NCBI GenBank assembly: GCA_030747575.1
Contig: JASLKI010000323.1
Location: 1 to 17,832 of the forward strand
Reading direction: 5' to 3'
From: Verrucomicrobiota bacterium
Lineage (GTDB): Bacteria > Verrucomicrobiota > Verrucomicrobiia > Limisphaerales > UBA1096
Length of the DNA: 17,832 nucleotides
Both the position numbers and the translations under genes were made by a program. Shown here piece by piece: positions 14,461 through 17,832 of this stretch. Numbering within the stretch: position 1 is the stretch's first letter; every line of letters starts with the position of its first letter. Below the pieces are notes generated by a model. It was not told the DNA's origin, did not search any database, and saw only the letters and a list, made by a program, of their open reading frames with translations.

Positions 14461-15249
14461 ATGAATCAAGTGGCTCTCATCACGGGTGCGTCTCGCGGGA
14501 TTGGCCGGGGCATCGCGCTTGAGTTGGCTGCGGAGGGGTTCGACGTGGTGATCAACTACGCCGGAAACGCCGCCGCCGCCGCTGAGACGGTCAAGCTCTG
14601 CATCGATCGGGCTGCTACCGCCGGTCACACAATCCGCGCCGAGGTGTGCCAGGCTGACGTTGGCCAAGCGCCGGATCGCGAGCGGTTGACCGGGTTCACC
14701 CGCGAGTCGCTTGGCCGGCTCGATCTGCTTGTGAACAACGCAGGCATCACCTCGATCGGCCGTGCCGACTTGCTCGACGCCACCGAGGAAAACTGGGATG
14801 CCCTCATGGCTGTCAATTTGAAGGGGCCGTTTTTTCTTAGTCAACTCGCCGCTCGCTGGATGGTCGAGCAGACCGAAGCCTATGCCGAGCGCCGCCCGAA
14901 AATCATCAACATCTCTTCCGTCAGCGCTCACGCCGTCTCGACTAATCGCGGCGACTACTGCGTGGCCAAGGCCGGCCTTGGGATGGTGACCAAGCTCTTC
15001 GCCGGGCGCCTGGCCGATCACGGCATCAACGTTTACGAGGTTTGCCCCGGCGTGATCGCCTCCGACATGACCGCACCGGTGCGGGAGAAATACGACAAGC
15101 TCATCGCCGACGGACTGACGCCGATCCGCCGCTGGGGCGAGCCGAGCGATGTCGGCAAGGCGGTCGTGGCGTTGGCGCACGATTATTTTCCGTTCACCAC
15201 CGGCGAGGTGTTCAACGTGGACGGCGGCTTCAACGTCCGAAAACTTTAA
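14461..15249 (+). CDS. SDR-family oxidoreductase (FabG-like)
   Basis: This is a classical short-chain dehydrogenase/reductase, cytoplasmic and NAD(P)-dependent. TGASRGIG at residues 8-15 is the cofactor loop and NNAGI at 92-96 follows. The catalytic residues are S153, Y166 and K170 (YCVAK), and PGVIASDMT follows the active site. The length is 262 residues. General annotation would call it 3-oxoacyl-ACP reductase, but the neighbours argue for sugar metabolism: three bases downstream starts a GH88 unsaturated uronyl hydrolase. A role in reducing or oxidising a uronate-derived sugar is an inference. The ATG is preceded by a GGCTCTGCCGCGC string and no Shine-Dalgarno. Confidence 0.88.
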   Translation: MNQVALITGASRGIGRGIALELAAEGFDVVINYAGNAAAAAETVKLCIDRAATAGHTIRAEVCQADVGQAPDRERLTGFTRESLGRLDLLVNNAGITSIGRADLLDATEENWDALMAVNLKGPFFLSQLAARWMVEQTEAYAERRPKIINISSVSAHAVSTNRGDYCVAKAGLGMVTKLFAGRLADHGINVYEVCPGVIASDMTAPVREKYDKLIADGLTPIRRWGEPSDVGKAVVALAHDYFPFTTGEVFNVDGGFNVRKL

Positions 15250-15252
15250 GGC

Positions 15253-16632
15253 ATGGCCATCAAGATTGACCGCAAACTGACGCCACAAAAGCTCGTTCCC
15301 AAGCTCGAACGGTTTTTCGATCTATCGGGGCAGAAGATTTTGTCCATCGAGCAAAACAGGCGTGCGGCCAAGGGCACGCCGGTGTTCACCGTGAATGGCC
15401 AATACACCACGCGTGGCTGGACCGAGTGGACGCAGGGCTTTCAGTTCGGCTCGGCCGTGCTGCAGTACGACGCCACCGGCGACGAGCGGTTCTTGAAGAT
15501 CGGTCACAAAGGCACGGTAAAGCACATGGCCTCGCACGTGTCGCACACCGGAGTGCACGATCACGGCTTCAACAACATCTCGACCTACGGCAACCTTCGG
15601 CGGCTCATGCGCGAGGGGAAGATCGCCCACGGCCCGCGCGAGATGGAGTTTTACGAACTCGCGCTCAAGGTCTCCGGCGCAGTGCAGGCCGCGCGCTGGA
15701 CGGACATTCCGGGCGGCGGCTACATTTACTCGTTCAACGGCCCGCACTCGCTGTTCATCGACACGATCCGCTCGCTGCGCTCGCTCGCGGTGGCGCATCA
15801 GCTTGGCCACGCGTTGATGGGAGAGAGGGATCGGAAAATTTCGCTGCTCGAGCGTCTCGTGCGGCACGCCGAGGCGACGGCGGCGCACGGTGTTTATTAC
15901 GGCGAAGGCCGCGACGCTTACGACGTGCGCGGCCGCACGGCGCACGAGAGCATTTTCAACCTGAACGACGGCACCTACCGCTGTCCGAACTCGCAGCAGG
16001 GCTACTCACCGTTTAGCACATGGACGCGCGGTCTGGCCTGGGCGGTCTGTGGGTATGCCGAGCAGCTCGAGTTTTTCCGCACGCTCAAGGATGCCACTCT
16101 CAAGCCGCTTGGCGGTCGGCGCAAATTGAACGCCATGCTGCTGAAGGCCGCCACCGCCACCGCCGATTTTTATCTCGAGAACAGTTGCACCGACGGCGTT
16201 CCAGCCTGGGACACCGGCGCGCCGCAACTGCATCGCTTAGGCAACTACTTGGCCAAGCGCTCAAACCCGCGCAACGATTTCGAGTCGGTCGATTCCTCCG
16301 CGGCGGCGATCGCGGCGCAGGGACTGATCCGCTTGGGTAACTACCTGATCAACAGTGGCAAAAAAGCGGGTGGCACGCGCTATCGTCAGGCCGGCTTGAC
16401 CATCGCCAATACCCTGTTGCAGGCGCCGTACCTCTCCACGAGTGCCAGGCATCAGGGCTTGGTTTTGCACTCCATTTATCATCGCCCCAACGGCTGGGAC
16501 CATATCCCGTGCGGCAGCAAAATCCCCTGCGGCGAAAGCTCGATGTGGGGCGACTACCACGCGCGCGAGTTGGCGCTGATGCTCCTTCGCGAAGCGCGCG
16601 GTGAGTGTTACCCGACCTTTTTCGACTACTGA
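15253..16632 (+). CDS. Glycoside hydrolase family 88 (unsaturated uronyl hydrolase)
   Basis: GH88 enzymes hydrate the C4-C5 double bond left on the terminal uronate by polysaccharide lyases, releasing the unsaturated uronic acid. The two catalytic acids are evident: D103 in VHDHGFNNISTYGN and D170 in LFIDTIRSLR, spaced like the Asp pair of the Bacillus enzyme. The (alpha/alpha)6-barrel marks include YSPFSTWTRGLAWAVCGYAEQ, WDTGAP, the DSSAAAIAAQGLIRLG helix and a C-terminal ESSMWGDYHARELALML. The length of 459 residues is somewhat above the usual 370-400. There is no clear signal peptide, so it probably acts in the cytoplasm on imported oligosaccharides. The polymer (pectin, glycosaminoglycan, ulvan or other) cannot be read here. 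It follows the SDR by three bases. Confidence 0.9.
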   Translation: MAIKIDRKLTPQKLVPKLERFFDLSGQKILSIEQNRRAAKGTPVFTVNGQYTTRGWTEWTQGFQFGSAVLQYDATGDERFLKIGHKGTVKHMASHVSHTGVHDHGFNNISTYGNLRRLMREGKIAHGPREMEFYELALKVSGAVQAARWTDIPGGGYIYSFNGPHSLFIDTIRSLRSLAVAHQLGHALMGERDRKISLLERLVRHAEATAAHGVYYGEGRDAYDVRGRTAHESIFNLNDGTYRCPNSQQGYSPFSTWTRGLAWAVCGYAEQLEFFRTLKDATLKPLGGRRKLNAMLLKAATATADFYLENSCTDGVPAWDTGAPQLHRLGNYLAKRSNPRNDFESVDSSAAAIAAQGLIRLGNYLINSGKKAGGTRYRQAGLTIANTLLQAPYLSTSARHQGLVLHSIYHRPNGWDHIPCGSKIPCGESSMWGDYHARELALMLLREARGECYPTFFDY

Positions 16633-16638
16633 TTCACC

Positions 16639-17832
16639 GTGGCTGAGCCGTTCAAACTCAAGCGCATAGCGACGCTGAAAACCCCGGGAGCCTTCCGTGA
16701 ACACGTCGCGTCGCTTGGCCTTTATTTGCCGTGCGACGACGCGATCCTGCCGCGCGCCGAGTCGCCCTTGTCCAAGCCGCTCGACCGAATCACGCTTGGC
16801 GGCAAAATACCCAGTAACCGTATCGCGATTCACCCGATGGAGGGCTGGGACGGCACGACAAGCGGTGGGGTGACTGACGAGATGACGCGCCGTTGGCAAC
16901 GCTTCGGCGAGAGCGGGGCCAAGCTGATCCTCGGCGGCGAGGCGATGGCGGTGCGCCCCGATGGTCGCGCCAACCCGAACCAACTCATCCTCAACGAGGA
17001 AAACCAAGCCGAGATCGCGAGTCTCCGCGACACGCTTGTCGCGGCGCACGCCGGGCGATACGGCTCGACCGATGACTTGGCGATTGGTTTTCAGCTCACG
17101 CACTCGGGACGCTTCTGCCGGCCCAACGAGAAAACCAGGTTCGAGCCGCGAGTCGCGTATCAGCACCCGATCCTCGACGCGAAATTCAACGTAACCAGCG
17201 ACGATCAAATTTGGACCGACGACGAAATCGGCGAACTCATCGGCAGCTACGTCCGCGCCGCGCGACTCGCCGCCGGAGCGGGGGCAGACTTCGTCGACCT
17301 CAAGCATTGTCACGGCTATTTGCTGCACGAATTTCTCAGCGCCCACACTCGCCCCGGCAGGTACGGCGGCTCGTTCGAAAACCGTACGCGCATCGTGCGT
17401 GAGATCATCGAGGGTATTCGCGCGGACGGAAACAACATCGACGTGATCGTTCGCGTGAGCGCGTTCGACTTCGTGCCGTTCCGTCCCGATCCGGCCCGGT
17501 CGCAGTCGAGCAAACTCGGCCCCGGCATCCCGGAGGATTTTTCCCATTGCCTACCATACCACTACGGATTCGGTCTGAATCCAGATAATCCGCTCGAGGT
17601 AGATCTCACTGAGCCGCAGCAGTTTGTGAAGTTGTGCGGCGAGTTGGGCGTCAAGCTCGTGAGCCTCAGCGCCGGTTCGCCGTATTACAATCCGCACATC
17701 CAGCGTCCCGCCGCCTATCCGCCGTCCGACGGCTACCAACCGGCGCACGATCCGCTCATCGATGTTGAGCGGCAGGTTCAAGTCGTTCGCCAAATCCGCG
17801 AAGCCGCGCCTGCTAATCTCGCTATCGCCGGT
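16639..17832 (+). CDS. Old Yellow Enzyme-family NADH:flavin oxidoreductase, 3' end beyond window
   Basis: This is an FMN-dependent TIM-barrel oxidoreductase of the OYE / 2,4-dienoyl-CoA reductase group, with 398 codons in the window and no stop. The start is GTG at 16639, six bases after the GH88 stop, and the frame's upstream stop is that same TGA, so no earlier start is possible. FQLTHSGR at 151-158 supplies the conserved substrate-side His, and DLKHCHGYLLHEFLS at 220-234 then RYGGSFENRTR at 241-251 form the FMN and active-site signature. Usual members read H-AHGYL at that place, so KHCHGYL is a variant. The N-terminal NRIAIHPMEGWDGT also departs from the common NRIV-APM form. The natural substrate is unknown; the operon suggests a sugar-derived enone. 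Confidence 0.87.
   Translation, partial: MAEPFKLKRIATLKTPGAFREHVASLGLYLPCDDAILPRAESPLSKPLDRITLGGKIPSNRIAIHPMEGWDGTTSGGVTDEMTRRWQRFGESGAKLILGGEAMAVRPDGRANPNQLILNEENQAEIASLRDTLVAAHAGRYGSTDDLAIGFQLTHSGRFCRPNEKTRFEPRVAYQHPILDAKFNVTSDDQIWTDDEIGELIGSYVRAARLAAGAGADFVDLKHCHGYLLHEFLSAHTRPGRYGGSFENRTRIVREIIEGIRADGNNIDVIVRVSAFDFVPFRPDPARSQSSKLGPGIPEDFSHCLPYHYGFGLNPDNPLEVDLTEPQQFVKLCGELGVKLVSLSAGSPYYNPHIQRPAAYPPSDGYQPAHDPLIDVERQVQVVRQIREAAPANLAIAG

Larger units (their letters stand above)
267..16256. repeat. Highly iterated palindrome TTGGCCAA (20 exact copies)
   Basis: Exact TTGGCCAA cores begin at 267, 387, 2036, 4056, 4754, 6113, 6574, 6637, 8226, 9102, 9999, 10158, 10197, 10817, 12152, 13401, 13536, 14402, 14660 and 16249. 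Ten extend to CTTGGCCAAG and four to GCTTGGCCAAGC. Flanks favour GCG on the left and CGC on the right, so the full consensus is near GCGCTTGGCCAAGCGC. About 40 further sites carry one intact half (TTGGCC or GGCCAA). Chance expectation for an 8-mer in this length and composition is about 0.2-0.3. Copies occur in genes on both strands and once between genes. The entry spans the first to last copy; it is a dispersed family, not a continuous block. Confidence 0.9.

Noticed and set aside
16261..17547. Minus-strand open frame of 428 codons
   Set aside because: It is antisense to the end of GH88 and the OYE-family gene, whose plus-strand frames have clear family signatures.

Overview
The window is a high-GC bacterial chromosome segment, gene-dense apart from gaps of about 0.3 kb (3563-3868) and 0.66 kb (11204-11866). 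It most likely comes from Verrucomicrobiota or a close PVC relative. The best clue is the C-terminal tail of the secreted ankyrin protein, a short beta-rich module of the kind often found at the ends of exported verrucomicrobial proteins. A futalosine-type menaquinone cluster, a giant single-chain 2-oxoacid:ferredoxin oxidoreductase and a GH88 sugar-uronate hydrolase fit a menaquinone-using, polysaccharide-degrading lifestyle. The taxonomic call is an inference; there is no rRNA gene here.

Layout, left to right. (1) Minus strand, <1-3562: a large pyruvate/2-oxoacid:ferredoxin oxidoreductase, cut off by the left edge, with two extra segments in its ferredoxin and TPP regions. (2) 3563-3868: an AT-rich gap, probably its promoter region. 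(3) Minus, 3869-4849: an extended-SDR nucleotide-sugar epimerase/dehydratase. (4) Plus, 4955-9740: ubiX, a UbiA-type prenyltransferase (mqnP-like), mqnE and mqnA, tightly packed with two 4-bp stop/start overlaps, followed by a Wzx-like lipid-linked sugar flippase. (5) Minus, 9743-11203: a secreted ankyrin-repeat protein, convergent with the flippase and only 2 bp from it. (6) 11204-11866: a weakly coding gap with two doubtful small ORFs. (7) Plus, 11867-14345: tcdA (tRNA ct6A37 formation), a DUF151 bifunctional-nuclease-like protein and holA (DNA polymerase III delta). (8) Plus, 14461->17832: an SDR oxidoreductase, a GH88 unsaturated uronyl hydrolase and an Old Yellow Enzyme-family flavin oxidoreductase cut off by the right edge. 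The last three are 3 and 6 bp apart and look like one operon for processing an unsaturated-uronate-bearing sugar.

The most striking signal is not a gene. The palindrome TTGGCCAA, usually inside a longer consensus close to GCGCTTGGCCAAGCGC, occurs 20 times by hand count, against about 0.2-0.3 expected by chance. It lies in genes on both strands, in both tolerable reading frames, and once as a perfect 14-bp palindrome between genes. It behaves like the cyanobacterial HIP1 highly iterated palindrome but has a different sequence. I know of no description of it, but I could not search.
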